Source: Saprospiraceae bacterium (GTDB taxonomy: Bacteria > Bacteroidota > Bacteroidia > Chitinophagales > Saprospiraceae). Taken from it: DNA of 64,000 nt. Positions 51,765 through 61,374 of this stretch are shown one piece after another. The notes below the pieces were generated by a model that saw nothing but the letters and a program-made list of their open reading frames with translations, had not been told where the DNA came from and searched no databases. The first letter of the stretch is position 1. Each line of letters starts with the position of its first letter. The translations under genes were made by a program, and so were the position numbers. The stretch spans positions 372,001 to 436,000 of the forward strand of contig JADJXD010000001.1 of NCBI GenBank assembly GCA_016715985.1, written 5' to 3'.

Positions 51765-52940
51765 TTACAATTTTATAAATTTTGTTGAATTTATTGTTCC
51801 GTTTTTTATCATGTGTATGAAATAAACACCAGGGGTAAGAGAAGAAATATCAAGATATCGCTCATTCCGGACATTTATTCTGTTTCCGGTTGCATCTGAA
51901 AATTGGATTCTGTCAAAATTAAAATCAAATTCTTCACCCAAGTCTATAAAATTCATGGCAGGATTGGGATGTATTCTCCATGAAACTAATTTTATATTAT
52001 CCGTCAGCACATCACAATATAATATGGTATTGCTTTCTTCGAAATAGTGCGTTGATAGAAAATTAATAATCACATCAACAAAATCAATTGCAAAATTTCT
52101 CCGTGTAATTGGATTAAACCTGACTTGTTGATGGCATTCAATCTGAATTCCATCAATTGTACCATGAGATGAAGATCCATGCCTTGAAATATTATACCCA
52201 CCGCTGAAATAAGGTTCGCCAGGTTTGGGATAAGGGTTTCTATCAGAGGGAACAGAAGGATGATTTACATTTTCAAAAAAAGCCCCCAAACTTTCCGATC
52301 CCTTTAATAATTGTGCGTGTGTTTGATTCAGAATATTATTTAAAGCCAGATTTTTTATACTACTATATCCTACATACTGCGCTGAATTCAATTTTTCGTC
52401 TGAAAAAGCCAGCTCGTCTTCATACAGTAAGTACCCTAATTCCAATCTTTGTAAAGTGTGCCCATGGCCGTGTATATCCAATAGTAGTCCTTTAGAAAAT
52501 TGTTGATTTATGGCACTCTTGGAAGCTGCTATATACTGATGAAATTCTATCCATGCCTGAGCCGCATCCGCATTTCCATTAGCCGCTTCTTCAAGATCCC
52601 GGTTGGCGTCCAATTTAATTCTGTGCAGGTTATTAATCACTACATGCGGAAAACAACCTGTTAATAAAGTGATTTGTTGGGCTATTTCCATCGTTAGTTC
52701 CATCGTGAAAGCATCTGAAACATTCACACAATTACTACAATTCCGATCAGGAATGTCAGTGGGTCTAAGATTTCCGCCATGAGATACAGTTAATACCAGC
52801 GGCATATTTCCGGCGTAATAAGTGATATACTTTTTTGAACCATTATAGGTTTCTCCGGGCACATAAACCTGGCAAAATAATTTAAAAGTACAAACTAAAA
52901 TAAAGCCTAAAGACAACCATAGAGAAATAAACCTTTGCAT
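51765..52940 (-). CDS. T9SS-exported N-formylglutamate amidohydrolase-like protein
   Basis: The start at ATG 52940 gives 391 residues; the TTG 3 codons earlier is less likely. A signal peptide (about 1-24, ending LFCQ) is followed by an FGase-like domain with MPLVLTVSHGGN (about 50), the conserved KLDANRDLEEA (about 113) and LLLDIHGHGHTLQRLELG (about 152) zinc/active-site segments. The C-terminal ~65 residues are a T9SS type A signal (WRIHPNPAMNFIDLGEEF, FSDATGNRINV, SLTPGVYFIHM, TKFIKL). Export of this fold is unusual; a role in cleaving amide bonds outside the cell is inference. It is monocistronic. Confidence 0.8.
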   Translation of the reverse strand: MQRFISLWLSLGFILVCTFKLFCQVYVPGETYNGSKKYITYYAGNMPLVLTVSHGGNLRPTDIPDRNCSNCVNVSDAFTMELTMEIAQQITLLTGCFPHVVINNLHRIKLDANRDLEEAANGNADAAQAWIEFHQYIAASKSAINQQFSKGLLLDIHGHGHTLQRLELGYLLYEDELAFSDEKLNSAQYVGYSSIKNLALNNILNQTHAQLLKGSESLGAFFENVNHPSVPSDRNPYPKPGEPYFSGGYNISRHGSSSHGTIDGIQIECHQQVRFNPITRRNFAIDFVDVIINFLSTHYFEESNTILYCDVLTDNIKLVSWRIHPNPAMNFIDLGEEFDFNFDRIQFSDATGNRINVRNERYLDISSLTPGVYFIHMIKNGTINSTKFIKL

Positions 52941-52972
52941 TACATTCAATTAGTTGAACGAAATTAAAAAAT

Positions 52973-53003
52973 AAAGGGAAACTCTCAGTGAAAGCTTCCC
53001 TTT
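52973..53003 (-). terminator. Terminator of the TPR gene
   Basis: AAAGGGAA (52973-52980) pairs with TTCCCTTT (52996-53003); on the minus strand the stem is followed by ATTTTTTAA. Confidence 0.6.
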
Positions 53004-53026
53004 ATTTAAAGAATAATTTTTGTAGA

Positions 53027-54310
53027 TTATTTGATGGATTCCATCTTCACTTTATACTCTTCTGATTTCTCAAAATTTCCTTTTCGTGCATAAATTTCTT
53101 TACAAGCAATCATGGTATTGAGATCCTTTGGATTCAGACCTTCTGCTTTCAGGAAGTATGGCAAAGCCTGATCAAAATAGCCATCCATTTCAGCTTTCAC
53201 TGCGTTGTATTTTTTTGTACCTGCAGGGGTATAGTCATTTGCTACTTCATTCAGTAATGCTGTCATACTTGCAGCTTTATTATAATATAGTGCTCCCTGA
53301 CTATAAACTGCATCAAAGTTGGTGGGTTCTCTTTCTATTGCCTGTTTGAAATAGTCATACGCCAGTTTGAAATATTCATCCGCTTTGTCATAATTTTTTG
53401 CAGCGCGTTCTTTTTGATTTAATTGATCATAAACGCTTCCAAGTGTATTATAAACCGATACATTTTCAGGTTCTTTTGCAATAGCAGCTTTCAATTTATC
53501 AACTAACTGATCTAATTTACCTGTTCTAAGATAATAATTGATCTCAGCAAAAAGTAATCCATTGTCTTCCGGATAAAGTTTGCGTCCAGCATCCATGTAA
53601 ACCATTGCTTTAGCTTCATCTTTTTCACTGGTGATGGTAAATAAAGCTTCATAAACCAAAGGCTGAGCATTTCCTGAATTGTATAGTTCCATAAAATAAG
53701 GAACAGCTTTATTTTTATCAGTACCAAAATAAGCACTTACACCTGTATAAAAGGTCTGATCAGTTGCGATCGCAGGATCTTCAAGTCTGGTGGCCATGGA
53801 ATTACTCTTTAAAAGTTTGGATACATCCAATGAAGTTGAGAAATTTTCAAATGCCGCATCATAGTTTTGCTCCTGAAAGAAAGTGATTGCGATGTTATTG
53901 ACTGTTTCTTCTGATTCCCTGAGACCTGCAAGCGCATCTTTTGTCTGAGATTTTTTAGCAGCCAATTCCAGACCTTTTTTAAATGATGCTACAGCTACCA
54001 TTCCTGCATCCGGAGTTGCAAGTGCAAAGCCTGGATCAACAATTTTTTTTGTCATTTCAGCTTTTGCTATTTCATTGTAAATCTGCCCTTTAATATTCCA
54101 GGCTTCCGGGTCAGCATTAGCAGCGTCTGTCGTGAAAGCTTCATTTACAAGACTGATAGACTCCAACAAAATGCTTTTATTAGCTACAGGATCAAGATTA
54201 TACTTTGCAAGATTTTTAGATGCAGTTTTTAATAATTTTTTGGCATCCTGTGCAGTGGTGTAACCACTCAATAATAGTACTCCCAATAGAAATAAGAAAA
54301 ATCGTTTCAT
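53027..54310 (-). CDS. Periplasmic or surface TPR-repeat protein
   Basis: The start at ATG 54310 gives a signal peptide (MKRFFLFLLGVLLLSGYTTAQ) and 427 residues; upstream ATG 54367 would add a basic unrelated stretch. The mature protein is helical with at least six TPR-like units: QNYDAAFENFSTSL, NVSVYNTLGSVYDQLNQKERAAKNYDKADEYFKLAYDYFKQAI, DQALPYFLKAEGLNPKDLN and others. TPR proteins of this kind often assemble envelope complexes; a specific role is not visible. It lies on the same strand between gyrA (146 bp upstream) and the FGase-like gene and has its own promoter element and terminator. Confidence 0.8.
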   Translation of the reverse strand: MKRFFLFLLGVLLLSGYTTAQDAKKLLKTASKNLAKYNLDPVANKSILLESISLVNEAFTTDAANADPEAWNIKGQIYNEIAKAEMTKKIVDPGFALATPDAGMVAVASFKKGLELAAKKSQTKDALAGLRESEETVNNIAITFFQEQNYDAAFENFSTSLDVSKLLKSNSMATRLEDPAIATDQTFYTGVSAYFGTDKNKAVPYFMELYNSGNAQPLVYEALFTITSEKDEAKAMVYMDAGRKLYPEDNGLLFAEINYYLRTGKLDQLVDKLKAAIAKEPENVSVYNTLGSVYDQLNQKERAAKNYDKADEYFKLAYDYFKQAIEREPTNFDAVYSQGALYYNKAASMTALLNEVANDYTPAGTKKYNAVKAEMDGYFDQALPYFLKAEGLNPKDLNTMIACKEIYARKGNFEKSEEYKVKMESIK

Positions 54311-54341
54311 CTTAAGTGTTTTAATGTTTTTAAATGATGTA

Positions 54342-54349
54342 CAAAAATA
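54342..54349 (-). promoter_or_regulatory. Promoter -7 element for the TPR gene
   Basis: On the minus strand TATTTTTG (TAnnTTTG) lies 31 bp before the ATG at 54310, supporting this start. Confidence 0.45.
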
Positions 54350-54456
54350 TAAAATTCTTCGTTTCAATTATCGAATTTGACATTAAGACGACGATTTTAT
54401 TTCATTATCGTTTAAAATTTGTTAAAAACAAATACAAATTGTTAAAATTGAATTAA

Positions 54457-56922
54457 TTACTCTTCCTCATCTACTTGCTCTACCCTCCGGATTACAGTTA
54501 CATCGGCAATGGATTCTTTTTCCTGAATTCGGATTACTTTCACACCCTGCGTCGCCCTTCCCATCAATCTCAAATCTGCTACCGGCGTTCTGATGATGAT
54601 TCCATCCGCAGTTGTAATCATCAAGTCGTCAAATTCGCTGACCCATTTAATAGCAATGAGATCACCTGTTTTATCACTGATGTTCATAGTTTTCACTCCT
54701 TTTCCACCTCGATTTGTGATTCTGTAATCTTCTATAGCGGATCGTTTTCCATTTCCTTTTTGGGATACAACCAATACTGAATATTCCATTTTTGTCGGAT
54801 CCGCAGAAATCATCCCGATCACCTGATCTTTTTCCTCAAGACTCATAGACCGGACACCAGCTGCTGATCTTCCCATAGGCCTGACCTTAGATTCATTAAA
54901 TCGGATGGCTCTACCTTTTCTGTTAGCGATTATTATTTCATTGTTACCCGAAGTTAGTTTAGCCTCCAGTAGCTGATCACCTTCATTAATAGTAATGGCA
55001 TTAATACCGTTGACTCTTGGACGCGAGAATGCTTCAATAATCGTCTTTTTAATCATGCCCTGTTTTGTACAGAAAATGATGTAGTTATTATTGATGAACT
55101 CCTCATCATTCAGATTTTCAATTTTTATATATGCTCTCACTTTATCATCCGTAGGGATTGCAAGCAAATTCTGAATCACACGACCCTGAGAAGTTTTACT
55201 GGCTTCCGGAATTTCAAATGCACGCAACCAAAAGCATCTTCCCTGTTCCGTAAACAACAACAGATAATTATGATTATGAGCAATAAACATCTGCTCTATA
55301 AAATCAGCATCTCTGGTTTTACTACCTCTGGAACCTCTGCCTCCTCTGCTTTGCTGTTTGAATTCAGCCGTTTTGGTACGTTTTACGTAACCTAAATGAG
55401 ATATTGTAATCACAACTTCTTCATTTGGAATCAGATCTTCCACACTGATTTCATCATCGGAATATGAGATATCGGTCCTTCTTGCATCACCATATTTTTC
55501 TTTTATTTCGTCCAGCTCCTGCTTTACAATATCTCTTTGTAATTGCTCACTTTCCAAAATAGATTTATAGTATGCGATTTTTGCCAGAATTTCATTATAC
55601 TCTTCTCTTACTTTTTCAATTTCCAGACTTACTAATCTCTGCAATCTGATTTCGAGTATGGCTTTGGCCTGAATTTCAGAAAACTGAAATGCTGCAATCA
55701 ATCCATCTTTTGCATCTTCTACGGTTTTGGACTGGCGGATTATTCGGATTACTTCATCAATATTGTCCAGAGCAATAAGCAAGCCTTCCAGAATATGAGC
55801 TCTTTCTTCTGCTTTACGAAGATCGTATTTCGTTCTTCTGACTATCACTTCAATCCTGAATTTGATAAACTCTACAATCAAATCCTTCAGATTCAGTGTC
55901 CTGGGTCTTCCGTTTACAAGAGCTACGTTGTTGACACCATATGATGTCTGCAAAGGTGTATATTTGTAAATTTTACTCAAGACGACGCTCGCCATAGCGT
56001 CTCTTTTAATTTCCACCACAATCCGGAGGCCTTTTCTATCCGACTCGTCCCGCAGATCCGTTACACCTTCAATTTTATCTTCATTGACTAATTCTGCAAT
56101 TTTTGCAACTAATGTAGCCTTATTAACCTGATACGGAATCTCGGTAATGATGATGGTTTCTTTTCCTCCCGGACCTGATTCTATATTCGCTTTACCTCTG
56201 ACGATAATTTTACCTCTACCTGTTTCAAGTGCTTCTCTCACACCTGCATATCCGAATATTGTACCTCCTGTTGGAAAGTCAGGTGCTTTGATGTATTCCA
56301 TCAGCTCCGGAATTGTAATCTCCGGATTATCAATTGTTGCTTTAATACCATCTACAACTTCTGAAAGATTGTGGGGCAGCATATTTGTAGCCATACCTAC
56401 TGCAATTCCGGATGCACCATTGATCAATAAATTTGGTATCCTTGCCGGCAAAACAGATGGTTCTTCCAGAGAATCATCAAAATTCAATTTAAAGTCAACA
56501 GTCTCTTTATTAATATCAGCGAGCATTTCATCACTGATACGTGCAAGTCTTGCTTCTGTATATCGCATTGCAGCCGGACTATCCCCGTCCATAGACCCAA
56601 AGTTACCCTGGCCATCCACAAGTGGATAACGGAGAGACCAATCCTGAGCCATACGAACCATTGCATCATAAACCGATGAATCACCATGTGGATGGTATTT
56701 ACCCAAAACTTCCCCTACAATTCTTGCGGATTTTTTATGTGAACGACCAAATGCAAGTCCAAGATCTGACATTCCATAAAGTACTCTCCTATGTACTGGT
56801 TTTAGTCCATCCCGCACATCGGGTAAAGCTCTTGAAACAATCACTGACATAGAGTAATCTATGTAGGATGACTTCATTTCATCTTCAATATTAATTGGAA
56901 TAATTCTTTGATTATCAGACAT
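54457..56922 (-). CDS. gyrA: DNA gyrase subunit A
   Basis: This 821-residue protein has the winged-helix and tower domains and the six-bladed C-terminal pinwheel. The catalytic tyrosine is Tyr121 in SPAAMRYTEARL. The quinolone-resistance region reads HPHGDSSVYDAMVRM, with Ser82 and Asp86 at positions equivalent to E. coli Ser83 and Asp87, the susceptible type. The GyrA box is present as QQSRGGRGSRG (near 525), which identifies gyrase rather than topoisomerase IV. The C-terminus ends in a short acidic tail. gyrB is not in the window. Confidence 0.97.
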   Translation of the reverse strand: MSDNQRIIPINIEDEMKSSYIDYSMSVIVSRALPDVRDGLKPVHRRVLYGMSDLGLAFGRSHKKSARIVGEVLGKYHPHGDSSVYDAMVRMAQDWSLRYPLVDGQGNFGSMDGDSPAAMRYTEARLARISDEMLADINKETVDFKLNFDDSLEEPSVLPARIPNLLINGASGIAVGMATNMLPHNLSEVVDGIKATIDNPEITIPELMEYIKAPDFPTGGTIFGYAGVREALETGRGKIIVRGKANIESGPGGKETIIITEIPYQVNKATLVAKIAELVNEDKIEGVTDLRDESDRKGLRIVVEIKRDAMASVVLSKIYKYTPLQTSYGVNNVALVNGRPRTLNLKDLIVEFIKFRIEVIVRRTKYDLRKAEERAHILEGLLIALDNIDEVIRIIRQSKTVEDAKDGLIAAFQFSEIQAKAILEIRLQRLVSLEIEKVREEYNEILAKIAYYKSILESEQLQRDIVKQELDEIKEKYGDARRTDISYSDDEISVEDLIPNEEVVITISHLGYVKRTKTAEFKQQSRGGRGSRGSKTRDADFIEQMFIAHNHNYLLLFTEQGRCFWLRAFEIPEASKTSQGRVIQNLLAIPTDDKVRAYIKIENLNDEEFINNNYIIFCTKQGMIKKTIIEAFSRPRVNGINAITINEGDQLLEAKLTSGNNEIIIANRKGRAIRFNESKVRPMGRSAAGVRSMSLEEKDQVIGMISADPTKMEYSVLVVSQKGNGKRSAIEDYRITNRGGKGVKTMNISDKTGDLIAIKWVSEFDDLMITTADGIIIRTPVADLRLMGRATQGVKVIRIQEKESIADVTVIRRVEQVDEEE

Positions 56923-56958
56923 TTATATATAATTTTAAACAATTCGAATTAGAATGTG

Positions 56959-56966
56959 CAAAAATA
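56959..56966 (-). promoter_or_regulatory. Promoter -7 element for gyrA
   Basis: On the minus strand TATTTTTG (TAnnTTTG), 36 bp before the ATG at 56922; no clear -33 box. Confidence 0.4.
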
Positions 56967-57198
56967 GTCAAATTATATAAAAAATCATAATATCAAAACA
57001 TATATTTTGGAGATATTTGAAGTATTATTCATAATAAATTCAATGAATCACTTAATATTTTTCATAACAAAAAATATATTGAAATAATACTTAAATAAAC
57101 CGTTTCCAAATAGTCTTCAGGAGCCAAATTCTCAATAATTGTATTTTAACCATCCGCTTTCAGGATTTATTTATTTAACTTTGGAGTTTAAACATTTT

Positions 57199-60100
57199 AT
57201 GAGAGTTAGTTTTATTATAAAAGGTCTGATTTTATTAATGGTGCTGAATAACCTGCAAGGGATAAATGGCCTTAACAATCCTGACTTAAGTTACAGTAAG
57301 GGGCAATTTAGCCCACTTCAGTCAGAGATTTTTTATAATTTAGCGGTACAATCAACTAATTCTGCAAATAAACTTATTACTGGATCTAAACAAATTGAAT
57401 GTCGAAAGCCATTTGGTTTAAGTTTTTTGAACCGAACCACGACTTCCATTGAACTCCGATGGTCTGATACCAATCTTAATGCAGAAAGTTGGGACTTAGA
57501 GTTAGTGATGAGAGGTAAAGCCAGTACCGGAATACCCACTGTTTCAAATATTCCAACAAAACTGTATCTTTACAATAATCTTAATCCTTCTCAAGCGTAT
57601 GATATTTATATCAGGGCAAAATGTCAGGGAGACGGATACTCCGATTGGAACGGGCCTTTTTTATTTACTACTGCCTTTACTAACCCTACTGAATGTAGTA
57701 TAAATGTTCCTGTAAAAGATAACGGGACAGAAACTTTTTTTATTGATGTCACAGAAAGTGGTATGCTTGGTAAAGACATTTTCATTTCATCTGTAGATCT
57801 GATTATGGAACATGACTGGCCGGCAGATATGCAGTTTATGTTGGAAACTCCTTCAGGTAAATCAATCATCCTCATAAATCACCAAGGTACGGTAAAAGAC
57901 AATTTCGGAAACGTCAATGACAGTTTGTGTCATGAATTTACCCGAATAGATCAAAACGCCTGCATGAGCATTGAGTCATTTCAACCTCCCTTCATAGGGA
58001 GTTTCAAATCATTTGAAGAATTCAGGTTGCTGGAGGATAATTCAGATGTAAAAGGTCAATGGAAATTGAAAACTTTTGACAGGGCTACTCAGGATGTAGG
58101 CGTAATTCGGTTTTTCAGGATAAACTTTAGTAACGAAAGTTGTTTAATTCCCGACAATTTTATCATTTCAGATATTGGAAATAATGAAGTCAGAGTAGAG
58201 TGGAGCTCTTTTTCACAATGTAACGCAGTCAGATTTAGTATCGGCTTTCCGGAAGCTCCTGTAGATTCACTCACGCACTATTTTGTGAATTGCAGTACAG
58301 AATCATTTGTCATCAGTGGATTGCCGCCTAATTCAAATTTTCAGATTTTCATAAATGCAATTTGCGGCACCTCTTTATCTCAGTCCGGTTGTCCGATATA
58401 CTTCAGAACAAATTGCGAAGCTGAGACATTAATAGAAACCTTTGACAATCAACAAAAATGTATAGAAGGATGTACGTTTGATTGTCTGATAGAAGGAGTC
58501 TGGCAAAATACTTTGAATGACGGAGGGCAGGATTGGATCGTTTGGTCAGGAAAAACAGATACTGAACTTACCGGACCGGATGGCGATATAAACAATGCCG
58601 GAAATTATATTTATATTGAAAACAGCCCGGAAATCTGCGGAACAAAGAACACTGTTATTTTAGAAAGCAAATGTATAATCATAAAGTCAAATCCTTCAGG
58701 TTGTGATTTCTCATTCAATTATCATATGAACGGGCAAAATATCAGTTTTCTTAATCTAGAGATTACTATCGATGATGGATTAACCTGGGATACTCTTTTT
58801 ACTACCAACGGAAATAATGGACCAAAGTGGCATGAACATACATTGTCCCTTGCTGAATATAACAATCACCTTGCCCGGATCAGATTTGTATCGGAGAGTG
58901 GCGTCGGAGTTTTTGCTGATATCGCATTAGATCAAATAAACTTTTACGGATCATCAATCGCTGATGGCACAATCCGATATTTTATTGATACTGATGGTGA
59001 TGGATTTGGTAGTATTACAGAATATGGAGACTTCTGCACTTCTTTGACCCCACCGGGTTACAGCTCTGTTTCAGGAGATTGCGACGACTCTAATGCGGGT
59101 ATTAATCCGAATGCGAGCGAAATTCAGTGTAATCTGATTGATGAAAATTGTAATGGAATGGCAGATGATGCTATTGAAACTAATCCGATCGTTTATCAGG
59201 CAACATTGAAGGAAGAAAGCTGTTCGGGCTTCAACGACGGAATGATTTCACTTGAAATATCGGGTGGAACTCCTCCATATCAGATTCAATGGAGTAATAG
59301 CCAAACCGGGCAGAGTATAGAAAATTTAGGTACAGGTATTTATTTTGCAGAAATATCAGATACAGGTGGATGTCAGGTAAGAACTGAATTTTTTGAAATT
59401 ACTACTGTTTCCAGAATAAACTTTACGCTATTAGCCTTGAACAGACCCAGATGCGAAGGAATTTCAGACGGGAGTATTTCAATTGAACATTCAGGAGGAA
59501 AAGAACCTTTTCATTACCTATGGAGCAATGGTCAGAATACAAAAAATTTAGATAATCTGAGTGGCGGTAATTACGAAGTCACTATAACGGATGATGAAGG
59601 TTGTAATTATAAGTCTAATGTGATAAACCTTGCAGCATTACCATCATTAACTGCAAACTTTAATTCCAGAAAAAGCCCAAGGTGTTTTGGTTTATCTGAC
59701 GGCGAATTGAGTATTTCAGTTTCAAACGGTACTCCGCCTTATCTGTATTCATGGAATTCAGGGCAAAATACTGCGCAAATTTCCGGTATTCCGGCAGGAT
59801 TATATATTAGTACAATCTCAGACCAAACAGGATGCTCGGTTACCTTAACCACAGAGTTAACCCAACCTTCAAAAATCGAAACAGAAATAGTATCAATTGA
59901 GGATATCAGATGTTTTAATGAAAATAATGGAAGTATCAAGACTAACACCACAGGAGGAACACCCCCATATACCTATTTCTGGAATAATTTTTTATTTACT
60001 GATGATATTTTCAACTTACCTTCCGGTCAATACAGCTTACAGGTGAATGATAAAAACGGTTGTGAAGTTATTTTATCCGGTATTACTGTTGACCAGCCGC

Positions 60101-61305
60101 CGCTTTTATCAGGAATGGTCGATAGTATAAAATCTGCTGTATGTCAGGGTGGAAACCAAGGATATATTAAGGTTTCCGCTAAAGGTGGTATTCCTGATTA
60201 CTCTTTTGCATGGAAACACACCTTGGAAAATCTTAACTTCAGTGACCAGTTAAAACCCGGCATATATAGTGTTACTATTTTTGATCAGAATGGGTGCAAA
60301 GCTAATATCAGAAATATTGAAGTACCATTCCTGAATGAGCCGATTATAAGTGAATTGGAATTGATAAATGGCAATAAATGTCACAATGATACGCTGGCCG
60401 GAATTTCAGCTGAAATATTTAACGGAACTCTGCCATTAGATTTTAATTGGAGCTCCGGGGTACAGCATATCAGAAATATTACAAAAGATAGTATCACTAA
60501 TCTTCCATCGGGAACTTATTCTCTTACTATAACAGATGCAACAGGGTGTACAGGAATCTCAGAGCAAGTGGTGATTTCATCGATTCCTACCCTTATTTAT
60601 CAAGTCTTATTTACGCAGGATAATGAATGTAATGATGAAGAACAGGGTTTGATACAATTAAGTGTCAGTGGTGGTACTCCACCTTTGATGGTTAATTGGG
60701 ATAATGGACAAAATGGAACTACCTTGTCCGGACTACAAAACGGAGAATACGCATTTACGTTAACGGACGTAAATGAATGTAAACTGCAAGGCCAGACTAT
60801 AAAAATTAAGAGTGATTCTGATATTAAAGTAGTCGAATCCATTCAACACCCGACAGGAGTTAACGCTGACGGTAAAATCTGTTTGGATGTGATTGGTTTT
60901 GTAGCGCCATTAACTATCATTTGGGATCATGATTCGGCAGAAAATGATAAATTATGTGTTGAAAATCTCCTTCCGGGAGCCTATACGGCAACATTGAGTG
61001 ATGGTGGAGGGTGCAATGTATTATTAACCATTGTGCTTGAAACGGTTAATAGCACAGGTGATGTTGAAAATCGAAAATATTCAGAGAGAGTATATCCAAA
61101 TCCTGCAGACCAATATATTACTATAGATTCTGAATTAAAATTAACACAGATTAAGATATTTAACGTCAATGGCAAAACCCTTTATATTCTAAAAGCTCCT
61201 GACGATAAAAATTATTTAGATATTAGTTGGCTTAGTTCTGGTATATATATAGTTGAAATTTCCAATAATCATTACACAAAACAACTGAAGTTGATTAAAA
61301 AGTAG
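57199..61305 (+). CDS. Giant T9SS type A surface protein with P-domain, MopE-like motif and eight SprB-like repeats
   Basis: The start at ATG 57199 (MRVSFIIKGLILLMVLNN...) gives a proper signal peptide and 1368 residues; an in-frame ATG 60 bp upstream would add 20 atypical residues. Domains: FN3-like (about 65-155), proprotein-convertase P-domain (about 164-310, EHDWPADMQFMLETPSG), FN3-like (about 315-405), a jelly-roll-like domain with DGGQDWIVWSG (about 420-590), a MopE-type metal-binding motif (about 597-656, DTDGDGFG, GDCDDSNAGINPNASE), then eight SprB-like repeats (about 673-1273, each 'C...GxIxxxxxGGTPPYxxxW...GxYxxxxxDxxGC'), and a T9SS type A domain (about 1297-1368, YPNPADQYITI, FNVNGKTLY, SSGIYIVEI). 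Probable adhesin. Confidence 0.9.
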   Translation: MRVSFIIKGLILLMVLNNLQGINGLNNPDLSYSKGQFSPLQSEIFYNLAVQSTNSANKLITGSKQIECRKPFGLSFLNRTTTSIELRWSDTNLNAESWDLELVMRGKASTGIPTVSNIPTKLYLYNNLNPSQAYDIYIRAKCQGDGYSDWNGPFLFTTAFTNPTECSINVPVKDNGTETFFIDVTESGMLGKDIFISSVDLIMEHDWPADMQFMLETPSGKSIILINHQGTVKDNFGNVNDSLCHEFTRIDQNACMSIESFQPPFIGSFKSFEEFRLLEDNSDVKGQWKLKTFDRATQDVGVIRFFRINFSNESCLIPDNFIISDIGNNEVRVEWSSFSQCNAVRFSIGFPEAPVDSLTHYFVNCSTESFVISGLPPNSNFQIFINAICGTSLSQSGCPIYFRTNCEAETLIETFDNQQKCIEGCTFDCLIEGVWQNTLNDGGQDWIVWSGKTDTELTGPDGDINNAGNYIYIENSPEICGTKNTVILESKCIIIKSNPSGCDFSFNYHMNGQNISFLNLEITIDDGLTWDTLFTTNGNNGPKWHEHTLSLAEYNNHLARIRFVSESGVGVFADIALDQINFYGSSIADGTIRYFIDTDGDGFGSITEYGDFCTSLTPPGYSSVSGDCDDSNAGINPNASEIQCNLIDENCNGMADDAIETNPIVYQATLKEESCSGFNDGMISLEISGGTPPYQIQWSNSQTGQSIENLGTGIYFAEISDTGGCQVRTEFFEITTVSRINFTLLALNRPRCEGISDGSISIEHSGGKEPFHYLWSNGQNTKNLDNLSGGNYEVTITDDEGCNYKSNVINLAALPSLTANFNSRKSPRCFGLSDGELSISVSNGTPPYLYSWNSGQNTAQISGIPAGLYISTISDQTGCSVTLTTELTQPSKIETEIVSIEDIRCFNENNGSIKTNTTGGTPPYTYFWNNFLFTDDIFNLPSGQYSLQVNDKNGCEVILSGITVDQPPLLSGMVDSIKSAVCQGGNQGYIKVSAKGGIPDYSFAWKHTLENLNFSDQLKPGIYSVTIFDQNGCKANIRNIEVPFLNEPIISELELINGNKCHNDTLAGISAEIFNGTLPLDFNWSSGVQHIRNITKDSITNLPSGTYSLTITDATGCTGISEQVVISSIPTLIYQVLFTQDNECNDEEQGLIQLSVSGGTPPLMVNWDNGQNGTTLSGLQNGEYAFTLTDVNECKLQGQTIKIKSDSDIKVVESIQHPTGVNADGKICLDVIGFVAPLTIIWDHDSAENDKLCVENLLPGAYTATLSDGGGCNVLLTIVLETVNSTGDVENRKYSERVYPNPADQYITIDSELKLTQIKIFNVNGKTLYILKAPDDKNYLDISWLSSGIYIVEISNNHYTKQLKLIKK

Positions 61306-61374
61306 TGGATGTTCCTTTTAATCTTTACTTAAAATAATTTTTCAATCTGCTCGTTCATTCTTGTAAGGAAGCTA

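Noticed and set aside
56147..56629. 160-codon antisense frame inside gyrA
   Set aside because: gyrA is certain here; the antisense frame follows from its codon use.
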